Assembly: GCF_900110415.1 (NCBI RefSeq)
Contig: NZ_FODR01000002.1
Span: 372,001-436,000 of the forward strand
Source: Mucilaginibacter sp. OK283
GTDB taxonomy: Bacteria > Bacteroidota > Bacteroidia > Sphingobacteriales > Sphingobacteriaceae
DNA length: 64,000 nt
Direction of reading: 5' to 3'
Numbering within the stretch: position 1 is the stretch's first letter; the number at the start of each line of letters is the position of its first letter. This document shows, piece after piece, positions 7,674 to 16,084 of the stretch. A program made the position numbers and the translations under genes. Below the pieces are notes generated by a model. That model searched no databases and was not told the DNA's origin. It was given only the letters and a program-made list of their open reading frames with translations.

Positions 7674-9323
7674 ATGAAGCCGACCAGTCGCCGCGCGTTT
7701 ATTTTGCAGGCGGGCCTGGTTACCGGGGCCATATTGCTTAATGGCTGCATCCGCAGGTTAAGCGGCGGCAAACCGGAGTATGCCCATATTAAAGGCAAAT
7801 TGGCCGGCCCCAACGCCAAAGCCGGCCATGCCCTGCGCGATAAACTGCCCATGCCGGCACCCACCACACAGCAAATGGTTAAAACATTAATTATCGGCAG
7901 CGGTATTTCGGGCCTATCGGCCGCGAGGTGGCTGTTAAAGCAGGGCGAAACAGATTTTCAATTGCTGGAGCTGGAAGATCATGCTGGCGGTAATGCTTAC
8001 TTCGGGACGAATGAGGTATCGGCCTATCCCTTAGGAGCGCATTATATCCCCATTGTAAATAACGATGATAAGCTGCTAATTGATTTTTTGCAGGAGCACC
8101 AGGTAATTACCCATTTTGACAAAAAAGGGCTGCCCTTTTATAACGAGTTTTACCTGTGCTTTGACCCTGAAGAGCGGCTGCTGATAAACGGCCACTGGCA
8201 GGAAGGCATAGTACCCGATTTTGGTGTGGCCGATAGCGACAGGAAACAGATCATCCGTTTTTTTGCCTTGGTTACCCGGCTGAAAAACGCGAAGGGCAAC
8301 GATGGCAGGTATGCTTTTGATATCCCTTTGGATAATAGTTCGGCCGATGATGCCTACCGGAAGCTGGACAGGATCTCGTTCAAAGATTACCTCAAAGATA
8401 ACGGCTTCGATTCGCCTTACCTGCTCTGGTACCTAAACTATTGCTGTAAGGACGATTATGGAACGCCGGCCCAAAACGTAAGCGCATGGGCGGGACTGCA
8501 CTATTTTTCGGCCCGCAAAGGTACCGCGTCCAACGCCGATCCAAACGCTGTAATTACCTGGCCCGAAGGTAACGGCTGGCTTATGAAACGCCTGCGCGAA
8601 ACCGTAAAAGACCATATTAAAACGGGCCACCTGGCTTATGACGTCCAGATAGAAGGAAGCGGCAAAGTGGCGGTAAAGGTGCTCGACCTGAAACAAAATA
8701 CATCCGCTGTTATTTATGCAGATAAGGTGATCATGGCATCGCCACAGTATGTTAACCAAAAGTTGCTGAAAAATACTATACGTCCGGGGTTCGATGCGGG
8801 TAAGCTGCATTATTCGCCATGGCTTATTGCTAATATTACGGTTAATAAATTACCCTCGGCAGCCAAAGGCATGGTGCTGTGCTGGGATAATGTGGCCTAC
8901 AATACGGCGTCGGTAGGGTATGTAAATGCCAACCAACAGGATATTAAACTGGTAGAACAACAAAAGGTGCTTACCTACTATTTGCCGCTTTGCGATAAAG
9001 AACCCCGCATTGCGCGGCTGGCAGCTTATACCCGCACCTATGAGCAATGGATGGATATTGTGGTACCCGAAATGGAGCAAATGCACCCCGGTATAACTGA
9101 GTGTATTGAGCAGGTGGAGTTTTGGCTGTGGGGCCATGGCATGATTAGTCCGTCGGTCGGTTATATTTGGGGCGATAACAGGCAGCAGGCGCGGTTGCCC
9201 ATCAACAACCAGGTATTTTTTGCGCATACCGATCTGAGCGGGGTATCTATTTTCGAGGAAGCATTTCACCAGGGCATAAGGTCAGCACAACAGGTTTTAG
9301 CAGATGAACACGCAGCAATATAG
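7674..9323 (+). CDS. Tat-exported FAD-dependent amine-oxidase-like lipoprotein
   Basis: FAD-dependent oxidoreductase of the flavin amine oxidase/phytoene desaturase type, 549 aa from the chosen ATG. The N-terminus combines a twin-arginine signal (TSRRAFILQAG) with a lipobox-like end (LLNGC, Cys25), pointing to export by Tat in folded, FAD-loaded form and lipid anchoring. The dinucleotide-binding fingerprint is LIIGSGISGLSAARWL (about 72-87), then LLELEDHAGGNA. The C-terminus has the usual FAD-closing segment (VFFAHTDLSGVSIFEEAFHQG). An upstream in-frame ATG at 7632 lies inside the preceding gene and would bury the signal. Being sandwiched between a spermidine synthase homologue and a membrane protein, its substrate is plausibly a polyamine (inference). 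Confidence 0.85.
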   Translation: MKPTSRRAFILQAGLVTGAILLNGCIRRLSGGKPEYAHIKGKLAGPNAKAGHALRDKLPMPAPTTQQMVKTLIIGSGISGLSAARWLLKQGETDFQLLELEDHAGGNAYFGTNEVSAYPLGAHYIPIVNNDDKLLIDFLQEHQVITHFDKKGLPFYNEFYLCFDPEERLLINGHWQEGIVPDFGVADSDRKQIIRFFALVTRLKNAKGNDGRYAFDIPLDNSSADDAYRKLDRISFKDYLKDNGFDSPYLLWYLNYCCKDDYGTPAQNVSAWAGLHYFSARKGTASNADPNAVITWPEGNGWLMKRLRETVKDHIKTGHLAYDVQIEGSGKVAVKVLDLKQNTSAVIYADKVIMASPQYVNQKLLKNTIRPGFDAGKLHYSPWLIANITVNKLPSAAKGMVLCWDNVAYNTASVGYVNANQQDIKLVEQQKVLTYYLPLCDKEPRIARLAAYTRTYEQWMDIVVPEMEQMHPGITECIEQVEFWLWGHGMISPSVGYIWGDNRQQARLPINNQVFFAHTDLSGVSIFEEAFHQGIRSAQQVLADEHAAI

Positions 9324-10425
9324 TAACCAGGAACAGCCCTGGATAAAAAGCCGACTTGTAGATGGCATTTTTATCCTGTCGCCGCCGTTTATCGCTTTGC
9401 TTATCGTAGCGCTGTTTCCGGCGCAGTTTAAAAACTCGGGCCTGATGCCGGTTCAATATTGGGTGGTACTTATTGTGATGATAGATGTAGCCCATGTGTA
9501 CAGCACGCTTTACCGTACTTATTTTAACCCGGTATCTTTTAAGCAGCAGCGGCATTTACTATTGGCCATCCCCTTGTTTTGCTACATGGGCGGGGTGATG
9601 TTGTATGTTGGAGGCGGCATTTATTTTTGGCGCGCGCTGGCCTACCTGGCGGTGTTCCATTTCATCAGGCAGCAGTATGGTTTTATGCGTATTTACTCGC
9701 GCCAGGAAAAACAAGGTTGGATTTTTAGATATATTGATAACGCGGCCATTTACATCGCTACCATTTACCCCTTATTATACTGGCATTTTACCGGCTACAA
9801 AAAAAACTTCAACTGGTTTGTCGATGGCGATTTTGTGCTTTTCCATTTTGACCATATCCTGGTGGTTTGCAAGGCTGTTTACCTGCTTACCATTTTGTTG
9901 TATTTTGTTAAAGAAATTTGGATTTTTATCACTACAAGGCAGTTTAATATCGCTAAAAATGTATTGGTTTTTGGCACTTTTTTGTCGTGGTATTTCGGCA
10001 TCATTTACTACAACGGCGATATGGCTTTTACCACTCTCAACGTGGTTTCGCACGGCATTCCCTACATGGCCCTGGTATGGATTTACGAACAAAAGAAATT
10101 TGCCGGCAGCGCTAAGCCCAAAATAACCTTCCTTAAAATTACCTTCAGCAAGTATGGTGTGCTATCCTTTGTGGGCCTGCTCATCCTGTTTGCCTATTTT
10201 GAAGAAGGCCTGTGGGATGGCTTGGTGTGGAAAGAACACGCTTCAGTTTTTAAACCCTTTGCCACCCTGCCCGCCATCAACAGCGACATGCTGCTGGCGC
10301 TTATTGTACCTCTGCTGGCGCTACCACAATCTACCCACTATGTACTGGATGGCTTTATCTGGAAGATGAAGAAAAAGGATGCCGGCGAGAGGGCAGTACT
10401 TTACAATAAAGAGTATCCGGGCTAA
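9304..10425 (+). CDS. Polytopic membrane protein of unknown function
   Basis: A 373-residue integral membrane protein with about nine hydrophobic helices and short loops. Its first 20 bases overlap the end of the FAD enzyme gene, so translation is probably coupled. His, Arg and aromatic residues concentrate near the helices: VAHVYSTLYRTYF, AVFHFIRQQYGFMRIY and VVSHGIPYMALVW each put a His near a membrane face, as seen in membrane metal or haem enzymes, though no known motif is complete. I do not recognise the family. It closes the speD cluster; an inverted repeat terminator follows directly. It could carry electrons away from the FAD enzyme, or transport or modify its product (inference). Confidence 0.75.
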   Translation: MNTQQYSNQEQPWIKSRLVDGIFILSPPFIALLIVALFPAQFKNSGLMPVQYWVVLIVMIDVAHVYSTLYRTYFNPVSFKQQRHLLLAIPLFCYMGGVMLYVGGGIYFWRALAYLAVFHFIRQQYGFMRIYSRQEKQGWIFRYIDNAAIYIATIYPLLYWHFTGYKKNFNWFVDGDFVLFHFDHILVVCKAVYLLTILLYFVKEIWIFITTRQFNIAKNVLVFGTFLSWYFGIIYYNGDMAFTTLNVVSHGIPYMALVWIYEQKKFAGSAKPKITFLKITFSKYGVLSFVGLLILFAYFEEGLWDGLVWKEHASVFKPFATLPAINSDMLLALIVPLLALPQSTHYVLDGFIWKMKKKDAGERAVLYNKEYPG

Positions 10426-10432
10426 AAATAAT

Positions 10433-10475
10433 CCGAACACTTAAGCTGTTTTATATCAGTATCTTAAGTGTTCGG
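10433..10475 (+). terminator. 13-bp perfect inverted repeat ending the speD cluster
   Basis: CCGAACACTTAAG (10433-10445) and its exact complement CTTAAGTGTTCGG (10463-10475) enclose a 17-base loop. It sits just after the last cluster gene and before the convergent dinB-like gene. There is no strong T-run, so it may act in both directions. The ATCCGAACAC half-site recurs at 10504-10513. Confidence 0.6.
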
Positions 10476-10519
10476 CTAAAAACGCGAACGCATCCCCACG
10501 CAAATCCGAACACCTGACC

Positions 10520-10984
10520 TTATCCCTTCGGCATAAACTTCTTCAGCGACATGATGTACCCGGCATGCAAACCCTCATGAAAAGGCAAAAATGCCACCGC
10601 TGTATCTATCGAATCAAGTTCGACACCATATCGGGTGGTGAAGGCACCATAATTGGCAAAAATGCCGTTATCCAGGTCGGTTTCCAGTTGTTCTATGGTA
10701 GATACGAATAACTCTTTGATGGTAGCTATGTCTTCTTCGCCAACAAAATCAGTGGGTTTGGTATCGGGGCGGTAGGGGGTGTAGAATTTATCCTCGGTAA
10801 CAATTGGCAACCCGGCGCGGGTGTAGCAAATGCCTTGCTGGGCCGATATCATGTGTGCTACGTTCCAGATAATGTTGTTGTTGAACCCCTGTGGCACCAG
10901 GTTCAGTTGTTCGGCGCTAAGGTCTTTTATTGAGTTAAGTACCATGAGGCGCGGTTTAAGTATAATTTCTATCGATTTACGCAT
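10520..10984 (-). CDS. DinB family protein
   Basis: Four-helix bundle protein of the DinB/YfiT superfamily, 154 aa, the normal length. Members often bind a divalent metal through three histidines and some are thiol-dependent transferases or hydrolases. Two of the expected histidines are clear: NIIWNVAHMISAQQ (about residue 44) and PFHEGLHAGYIMSLKKF (about 136-140), the latter giving the C-terminal HxxxH pair. The start is the ATG at 10984. It stands alone, convergent with the polyamine cluster and divergent from the gene at 11156. The family is well supported; the reaction cannot be told from sequence. Confidence 0.85.
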   Translation of the reverse strand: MRKSIEIILKPRLMVLNSIKDLSAEQLNLVPQGFNNNIIWNVAHMISAQQGICYTRAGLPIVTEDKFYTPYRPDTKPTDFVGEEDIATIKELFVSTIEQLETDLDNGIFANYGAFTTRYGVELDSIDTAVAFLPFHEGLHAGYIMSLKKFMPKG

Positions 10985-11096
10985 GTAAGATATTTTAGCT
11001 GATTTATGGCGCGGCTAAAGTATGAAGATTTGGTGTATTATTTTATCAAATTACTTAATGGTGATGGTGTAGTTTTAGGTGTTTAGGCTTTTATTA

Positions 11097-11104
11097 TACC
11101 TTTG
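11097..11104 (+). promoter_or_regulatory. Candidate -7 promoter element
   Basis: TACCTTTG matches TAnnTTTG and lies 52 bases before the ATG at 11156. No clear -33 TTG is seen. Confidence 0.5.
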
Positions 11105-11155
11105 CGGCTTACGTTACGTTAGCTAAATACCGCTTGATTTACAACATCAAAAGAT

Positions 11156-12202
11156 ATGATTAAAAAGATTTACATACTCGTCATCTTCACTATAGTTACT
11201 ATAACCACTACCCTGGCACAGGAACAAACGTCACAGGGACAAACCATCGACATTCATTTTAACGCCCTTGGCTTTTTGGATAACCGTGAATACAAGGCTT
11301 TTATTCCGCGCTCCCGCACTTATAGCGGCATGCGTACCGAGCTTGATTTAGGCTGGAACATTGATAGCTTAAACCATTTTGTTTTTGGGGCCAACGGCAT
11401 TCACGAGTTTGGCGCCAAACCCTACTTTTTAAAAGTGAACCCGGTAGCCTATTACAATTTTACAGGTAAAAGCTGGCTGTTTTACGCCGGTGCTTTCCCC
11501 CGCGAAGGTTTGCTTGATGATTATCCGCGTGCTATTTTAAATGATACCCTACGCTACTACCGGCCTAATATTGAGGGCTTGCTGGCCCGTGTGCACAACG
11601 AACACTTTACCGAAACCGGCTGGATTGACTGGGTAAGCCGCCAAACCCAAACCGACAGGGAACAGTTTTTATTTGGATTTTCGGGCAAATACAAGCCATC
11701 GGTTAAAGGGCCTTTTTATGTATCCCATTACTTTATGCTGATGCACGATGCCGGTGCCGAAATTGCTGTTCCTAATGATAATATCAGGGATAACGGTGCC
11801 GGGCAAATCAGGTTAGGGTTAGACTTTAGTCATAAAACCTTTTTAGATTCGTTATCAGTTGAAGCCGGCGGCATGATGTCATTAGAGCGGGTGCGTGGTG
11901 TAGACGGGTTTCATAAACCGGCAGGCTTTGTGGCCAATGTTTATTTGAGCTACCATAAGTTTGCCTTATTTGATGAATTTTACAAAGGCCAGGGACATGA
12001 AATTACCTATGGCGATTCGTGGTTTGAAAAGAAAACTTATAACCGGATGGATATCATCTGGACACCATTTTTATATAACCGGGTAAAAGGTCAGTTTATT
12101 TTAAGCTTCCACCAAACGCCGGGTTTCAGGATGAGTAACCAAGAGGCTTTCAGGATCACTGTTGATTTGGGCCGCAAGACATTGATCAGGATGAAGAATT
12201 AA
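11156..12202 (+). CDS. Secreted beta-barrel-like protein of unknown function
   Basis: A 348-residue exported protein. The signal peptide is clear (MIKKIYILVIFTIVTITTTL, cut near AQEQ). The mature part has alternating aromatic and polar residues typical of outer-membrane beta strands (for example FVFGANGIHEFGAKPYFLKV and GQFILSFHQTPGFRM), with a C-terminal strand ending RKTLIRMKN. I do not recognise a named family. The next gene (12296), a DUF2490 outer-membrane protein in the same direction 94 bp downstream, may share its transcript. A porin or structural outer-membrane role is inference. Confidence 0.75.
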   Translation: MIKKIYILVIFTIVTITTTLAQEQTSQGQTIDIHFNALGFLDNREYKAFIPRSRTYSGMRTELDLGWNIDSLNHFVFGANGIHEFGAKPYFLKVNPVAYYNFTGKSWLFYAGAFPREGLLDDYPRAILNDTLRYYRPNIEGLLARVHNEHFTETGWIDWVSRQTQTDREQFLFGFSGKYKPSVKGPFYVSHYFMLMHDAGAEIAVPNDNIRDNGAGQIRLGLDFSHKTFLDSLSVEAGGMMSLERVRGVDGFHKPAGFVANVYLSYHKFALFDEFYKGQGHEITYGDSWFEKKTYNRMDIIWTPFLYNRVKGQFILSFHQTPGFRMSNQEAFRITVDLGRKTLIRMKN

Positions 12203-12295
12203 ATTACATCCTGATAGGTAGATATTAGTATAAAGATCTCCCCTGCAAATGGAGATTTAAAACAATCTTATCATCACTTTATAAATAATACATCT

Positions 12296-13021
12296 ATGCA
12301 ATTAAAAAAAAAGTTACTGATTTTTGCCGCTTTATTGTTCATTATACCTGCCCGTTTGTTTGCGCAGGATAACCAGTTTTCGGGTTGGGCAGCAGTGTTC
12401 CATTCGCAAAAACTATCTGAACATTGGGGCTACTCGTTCGACGGACAGCTACGTTCACATGACGAGCTGAGTTACCTGAAACATATTTTGCTGCGCCCGT
12501 CGGCCAATTACTATTTTGCCAAAAACAAGGTTGGCGCCTTGGGTTATGCCTACATAGCCACGTATGGCCGCACCACTGCCGGCGATCAAACCTTTCGCCC
12601 CGAACACCGTCTTTGGCAGCAATATACTTACACCCATAAACTGAGCAAAAATGTAAACCTTGCGCACCGTTTGCGTTTGGAGCAGCGCTTTTTGGGTAAC
12701 ACTGCCGCTACCAAAAACGATAACTACTTTGCCCAACGCTTCAGATATTTTGCACGGGCCATTGTGCCTTTGAAAAGGGATTCGGCTGTGTTTGCGCAAG
12801 GCCCTTTTGTAGCCTTACAAAATGAGGTGTTTGTAAACATCCAAAACAAAAACAAGGTAAACAAACACTTTTTCGACCAAAACCGCGCCTATGTAGCTAT
12901 TGGTTACCGCATTAACAAAATGATTGATGTGGAAACCGGCTACCTTAACCAATACATTAAACAAGCCGAAGCCTATACGATTAACCACGTGGCACAGTTG
13001 GCTTTTTATACGAGGTTTTAA
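12296..13021 (+). CDS. DUF2490 outer-membrane protein
   Basis: A 241-residue exported protein of the DUF2490 family, widespread in Bacteroidota and predicted to be a small outer-membrane beta-barrel of unknown function. The signal peptide ends ARLFAQ. Family features are the WAAVFHSQKLSEHWGY opening, the RPSANYYFAKN segment and the central RPEHRLWQQYTYTHKLS followed by HRLRLEQRF. The C-terminus ends in an aromatic residue (LAFYTRF), as is usual for outer-membrane barrels. An intrinsic terminator lies 55 bp after the stop. Confidence 0.88.
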   Translation: MQLKKKLLIFAALLFIIPARLFAQDNQFSGWAAVFHSQKLSEHWGYSFDGQLRSHDELSYLKHILLRPSANYYFAKNKVGALGYAYIATYGRTTAGDQTFRPEHRLWQQYTYTHKLSKNVNLAHRLRLEQRFLGNTAATKNDNYFAQRFRYFARAIVPLKRDSAVFAQGPFVALQNEVFVNIQNKNKVNKHFFDQNRAYVAIGYRINKMIDVETGYLNQYIKQAEAYTINHVAQLAFYTRF

Positions 13022-13075
13022 AGCCTTACCCCGGCCCTCGCTAAAGGAGGGGGAGGAAGAAAAATGTTCAAAAAA

Positions 13076-13108
13076 GAAAAAGCGATGAGTTCAATTCATC
13101 GCTTTTTC
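13076..13108 (+). terminator. Intrinsic terminator
   Basis: GAAAAAGCGATGA (13076-13088) pairs perfectly with TCATCGCTTTTTC (13096-13108) around a 7-base loop; T-rich sequence follows. It ends the DUF2490 transcript. Confidence 0.8.
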
Positions 13109-13130
13109 TTTTTGGCAGTTCATGCAAATC

Positions 13131-13169
13131 AAAAAAGCCCTCTCCTTTGGAGAGGGTTGGGTGAGGCTC
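13131..13169 (-). terminator. Short REP-like repeat acting as terminator of the head-GIN gene
   Basis: On the minus strand, directly after the TAA of the head-GIN gene, comes GAGCCTCACCCAACC, then CCCTCTCC-AAA-GGAGAGGG and a run of six T. This is both an intrinsic terminator and a copy of a repeat seen again at 29399-29436 in the same relation to a stop codon. Confidence 0.75.
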
Positions 13170-13907
13170 TTACATCCTGCTTACATCGCCGCTTCCTATC
13201 TTAGAGCTACTCACACTTTTTACACTACCTGTATAATATACATCGCCCGAGCCTACTACCGATGCCTCCAGTTTTTGGCTTACGTTAACCCTGGCATCGC
13301 CTGAGCCTGCAACACGTACCGATGCAGTATTGGTTGTTAAATCCCTTGCAGTATAATCGCCTGAACCGGCTACACTGATGTTTGAATTATCTGCGGTACC
13401 GCTTATTTTGATATCGCCCGATCCTGCCAGATTCACATCAAGGCTTTTAACCCAAAGTTTGCCGCTTACATCGCCCGATCCGGTTAGTTTCAGTTTAAAT
13501 GAACCGGCACGCAAACCTTCCCTGAATGATACATCGCCCGAACCTGAAAGTGATACACCGTTTACTTCTTTAATCGTAACGTAGATCATGATCTTTTTGT
13601 GGCCGCCATCAAACCAGTGCCAGTCGTTATCGCTTTTGGTATAAATTTTAAGGGTGTTACCTTCTACTTCGGTAATAATGCGGCTGATAACGTCAGATGG
13701 CGCCTGTACCTTAACAGATTCTGTTGATCCCTGGGTGATAACCACATCAAACGAACCGGCGACGCTTACCGAGGTAAAGCCGGATAAATGGCGGTCTTCT
13801 GTGTTTTGGGTAACCTCGTCGGTTGGGGTATTTGTTTTTGCAATTGTATAGCCTGCAGTACCTGTTATCAAAGCAGCAATCAGTAATATTTTGCTTAATG
13901 TTTTCAT
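13170..13907 (-). CDS. Head-GIN (DUF2807) secreted protein
   Basis: Exported right-handed beta-helix-like protein of the head-GIN/DUF2807 family, 245 aa. A signal peptide (MKTLSKILLIAALITGTAGY) is followed by a domain starting LSGFTSVSVAGSFDVVITQG, the family's typical opening. The remainder carries repeated SGSGDV or GSGD motifs spaced about 15-25 residues apart, one per coil of the helix, down to the last residues. These proteins are predicted adhesin-like or envelope proteins; function is not established. It has its own repeat-derived terminator immediately after the stop. Confidence 0.9.
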   Translation of the reverse strand: MKTLSKILLIAALITGTAGYTIAKTNTPTDEVTQNTEDRHLSGFTSVSVAGSFDVVITQGSTESVKVQAPSDVISRIITEVEGNTLKIYTKSDNDWHWFDGGHKKIMIYVTIKEVNGVSLSGSGDVSFREGLRAGSFKLKLTGSGDVSGKLWVKSLDVNLAGSGDIKISGTADNSNISVAGSGDYTARDLTTNTASVRVAGSGDARVNVSQKLEASVVGSGDVYYTGSVKSVSSSKIGSGDVSRM

Positions 13908-14052
13908 CTTAATTATCTCTTATGTAGCTATATGACGCAAGTTATTTGGCGAGGTTGCATGATTTGAGAGAAATAGTTTAATATGTCATTGCTTTGTTCT
14001 TACCCATCTATTCTGTTATCCTTCGTACCTACCCATGACATATCCAATTTCC

Positions 14053-14140
14053 CTGTCATCCTGAGGTACGAAGTATCTATCAGCTGTGCATGACCGATAG
14101 AAAAGTTTGCGAATAGATACTTCGTACCTCAGCATGACAG
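14053..14140. repeat. Palindromic repeat (GAGGTACGA family)
   Basis: CTGTCATCCTGAGGTACGAA (start of left arm, 14053-14080) is complementary to the right arm (14113-14140) at 27 of 28 positions. The 32-base centre carries nothing recognisable. Related arms containing GAGGTACGA occur at 15908-16038 and 45332-45473. Confidence 0.85.
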
Positions 14141-14189
14141 TCTTTTATTTTTACTTTCATCCAACCCAATCAACCACCCACCAATCAAC

Positions 14190-15866
14190 TCACTCCACCA
14201 ACACCCCAATATAATAATTAAATGTGTCAACTTCAATGGTGTCCTTTGTGGCGCCGTCTAACTCAAAAGGTTTGAATTGTTTGGTTGGGGTGATGAATTT
14301 GTAATCGCCGCCATTTACGCGCACTTTAACGGGCATGGCAAAGTCTTTAGCATCGGTGCTGGTCCAGCGGGCATAGGCTTTACCTTCCCTGAACATAATC
14401 TCGAGGATGGGGATGGTTTTGTAGTGCAGGTACTGGTCAAATACCGGCGCCAGGTTCATGCCCGCCTCTTTGCTGATGTAATCAACCACCTGGTTGTAAG
14501 TAACGGTTTGGTGGTAGAATGTTTTGTTAAGGCCACGCAGTATACCGCGCCATTTTTCATCATCATTAATAATAGTGCGCACCATGTTAAGCATGTTGCC
14601 GCCTTTGTAATACATATCGCCCGAGCCTTCTTTGTTAACACCGTAAGCGCCTACAATAGGCCTGTCATTTGCAATGGCCATACGGGTGCCGTGCACATAT
14701 TCCTGGCCGGCCTGTTTGCCATAAAAGGTTTCTACAAATAACGACTCAGAGTAGTTGGTGAAACTTTCGTGGATCCACATATCGGCCAGGTCTTTGGAGG
14801 TAATGTTGTTACCAAACCATTCGTGACCGCTTTCATGTATTACGATGAAATCCCATTTTAGTCCCCAGCCCGTACCCGAAAGATCGCGGCCCAGGTAGCC
14901 GTTTTTATAGTGATTGCCGTAAGCTGTACCGCTTTGATGTTCCATCCCCAGGTGATGGCTTTCTACCAGTTTATAGCCATCCTCGTAAAAAGGGTAGGGG
15001 CCAAACCAATGTTCAAAGGCTTTGAGCATGCGGGGCGCATCAAGTCCCCATTGTGCTTTAGCTTTATCCAGGTTGTAGCTTAGCGGCCAAAAATCCATGG
15101 TGAGTTTACCTTTTTCGCCGTTGTATATGCCCTCGAAATGGGTATAATCGCCAATGTTGGCTTCAATATCGTAGTTGTTGATAGGGTTGGCTACAAACCA
15201 GTCGAAACGGATGTAGCCATCTTTTAGGTCGGTTACTTTACGTAAACGGCCGTTTGATACATCTTTTAAACCCTTGGGTACGCTGATGCTGATGAGGGCG
15301 CTATCTACCTCGTCCTCCTGCTGATCTTTAGTTGGCCACCATACACTGGCCCCCATGCCCTGGCAGGCGGTTGATACCCAGGCATGGCCTAACGAGTCGG
15401 TGTTATACTCCACGCCGCCATCCCATGGTGCGCGTTTGGCAATAGTTGGGTTGCCCGAGTAGTAAACCCTAAACTCGTCCTTACTACCCTTGCTGATGTT
15501 TTTTGGGAAGGTTAAAAACACGGCGTTAAACTCGCGGGTATATTTTAACTCCTGCCCTTTGTAAACCACTTTTTCAATCTTTAGGTTATTCCAAAGGTCA
15601 AATTGCAGCTTATCAAAATCACTTACTGCGGTAAACTTAAACAGCACGTTACCGCTGATGAATTTTTTATCGACATCAAACTTCACATCCAGGTGATAAT
15701 AATTGATATCGTAACAAGTACGCAGCGGCGTTGTTAACGATCCGCGTAAAGTATCAGCCCTGGTAAATTTTTCTTTAACTGTGCCTAATTGTGCCTTTGC
15801 CGGCAAAAAGCTTGCACCAGCCATCAAAAGGCCGAGTGCGTATTTAATCATGTTCTTATTTTGCAT
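14190..15866 (-). CDS. Secreted M1-family metallopeptidase (copy A)
   Basis: Exported zinc aminopeptidase-like protein, 558 aa. The signal peptide ends FLPAKAQ; an in-frame ATG at 15851 is an equally good start. The N-terminal beta domain (about 45-240) is followed by the catalytic domain, with substrate motif GMEHQ (307-311, where classic M1 enzymes have GAMEN), the zinc site HESGH (344-348) and the third ligand Glu in DMWIHESFTNY, 18 residues further on as expected. It lacks the large C-terminal helical domain of bigger M1 enzymes. It is closely similar to the next gene (16085-17746), so the two are a tandem duplication. Peptide degradation in the periplasm or outside is inferred from family. 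Confidence 0.92.
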   Translation of the reverse strand: MQNKNMIKYALGLLMAGASFLPAKAQLGTVKEKFTRADTLRGSLTTPLRTCYDINYYHLDVKFDVDKKFISGNVLFKFTAVSDFDKLQFDLWNNLKIEKVVYKGQELKYTREFNAVFLTFPKNISKGSKDEFRVYYSGNPTIAKRAPWDGGVEYNTDSLGHAWVSTACQGMGASVWWPTKDQQEDEVDSALISISVPKGLKDVSNGRLRKVTDLKDGYIRFDWFVANPINNYDIEANIGDYTHFEGIYNGEKGKLTMDFWPLSYNLDKAKAQWGLDAPRMLKAFEHWFGPYPFYEDGYKLVESHHLGMEHQSGTAYGNHYKNGYLGRDLSGTGWGLKWDFIVIHESGHEWFGNNITSKDLADMWIHESFTNYSESLFVETFYGKQAGQEYVHGTRMAIANDRPIVGAYGVNKEGSGDMYYKGGNMLNMVRTIINDDEKWRGILRGLNKTFYHQTVTYNQVVDYISKEAGMNLAPVFDQYLHYKTIPILEIMFREGKAYARWTSTDAKDFAMPVKVRVNGGDYKFITPTKQFKPFELDGATKDTIEVDTFNYYIGVLVE

Positions 15867-15907
15867 ATATATTATTGTAAAGCCCTGTCTAAATCAAAAA
15901 ATAAATT

Positions 15908-16038
15908 TGTCATTTCGAACGAACTTGGGGTGGCTTTGAGCCATAGGGTGAGGAGAAATCTTATACGCCTTGCATTCGAGAGGCTTATCGCGATGCAAAT
16001 TGTCTAAGATTTCTCCTCGTACCTCGTTCGAAATGACA
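15908..16038. repeat. Palindromic repeat between the two M1 peptidase genes
   Basis: TTGTCATTTCGAACGA (15908-15923) is the exact complement of TCGTTCGAAATGACAA (16023-16038); inner parts pair again through AGGAGAAATCTTA and TAAGATTTCTCCT. The right arm contains the GAGGTACGA core shared with the repeats at 14053 and 45332. Confidence 0.8.
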
Positions 16039-16084
16039 ACGGGTTTAACTTAATCAGCTCAATCCAACCCAATCAACCACTCAT

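Noticed and set aside
13122..13304. 60-codon plus-strand frame at the head-GIN gene end
   Set aside because: Opposite strand of a real gene plus the REP-like terminator.
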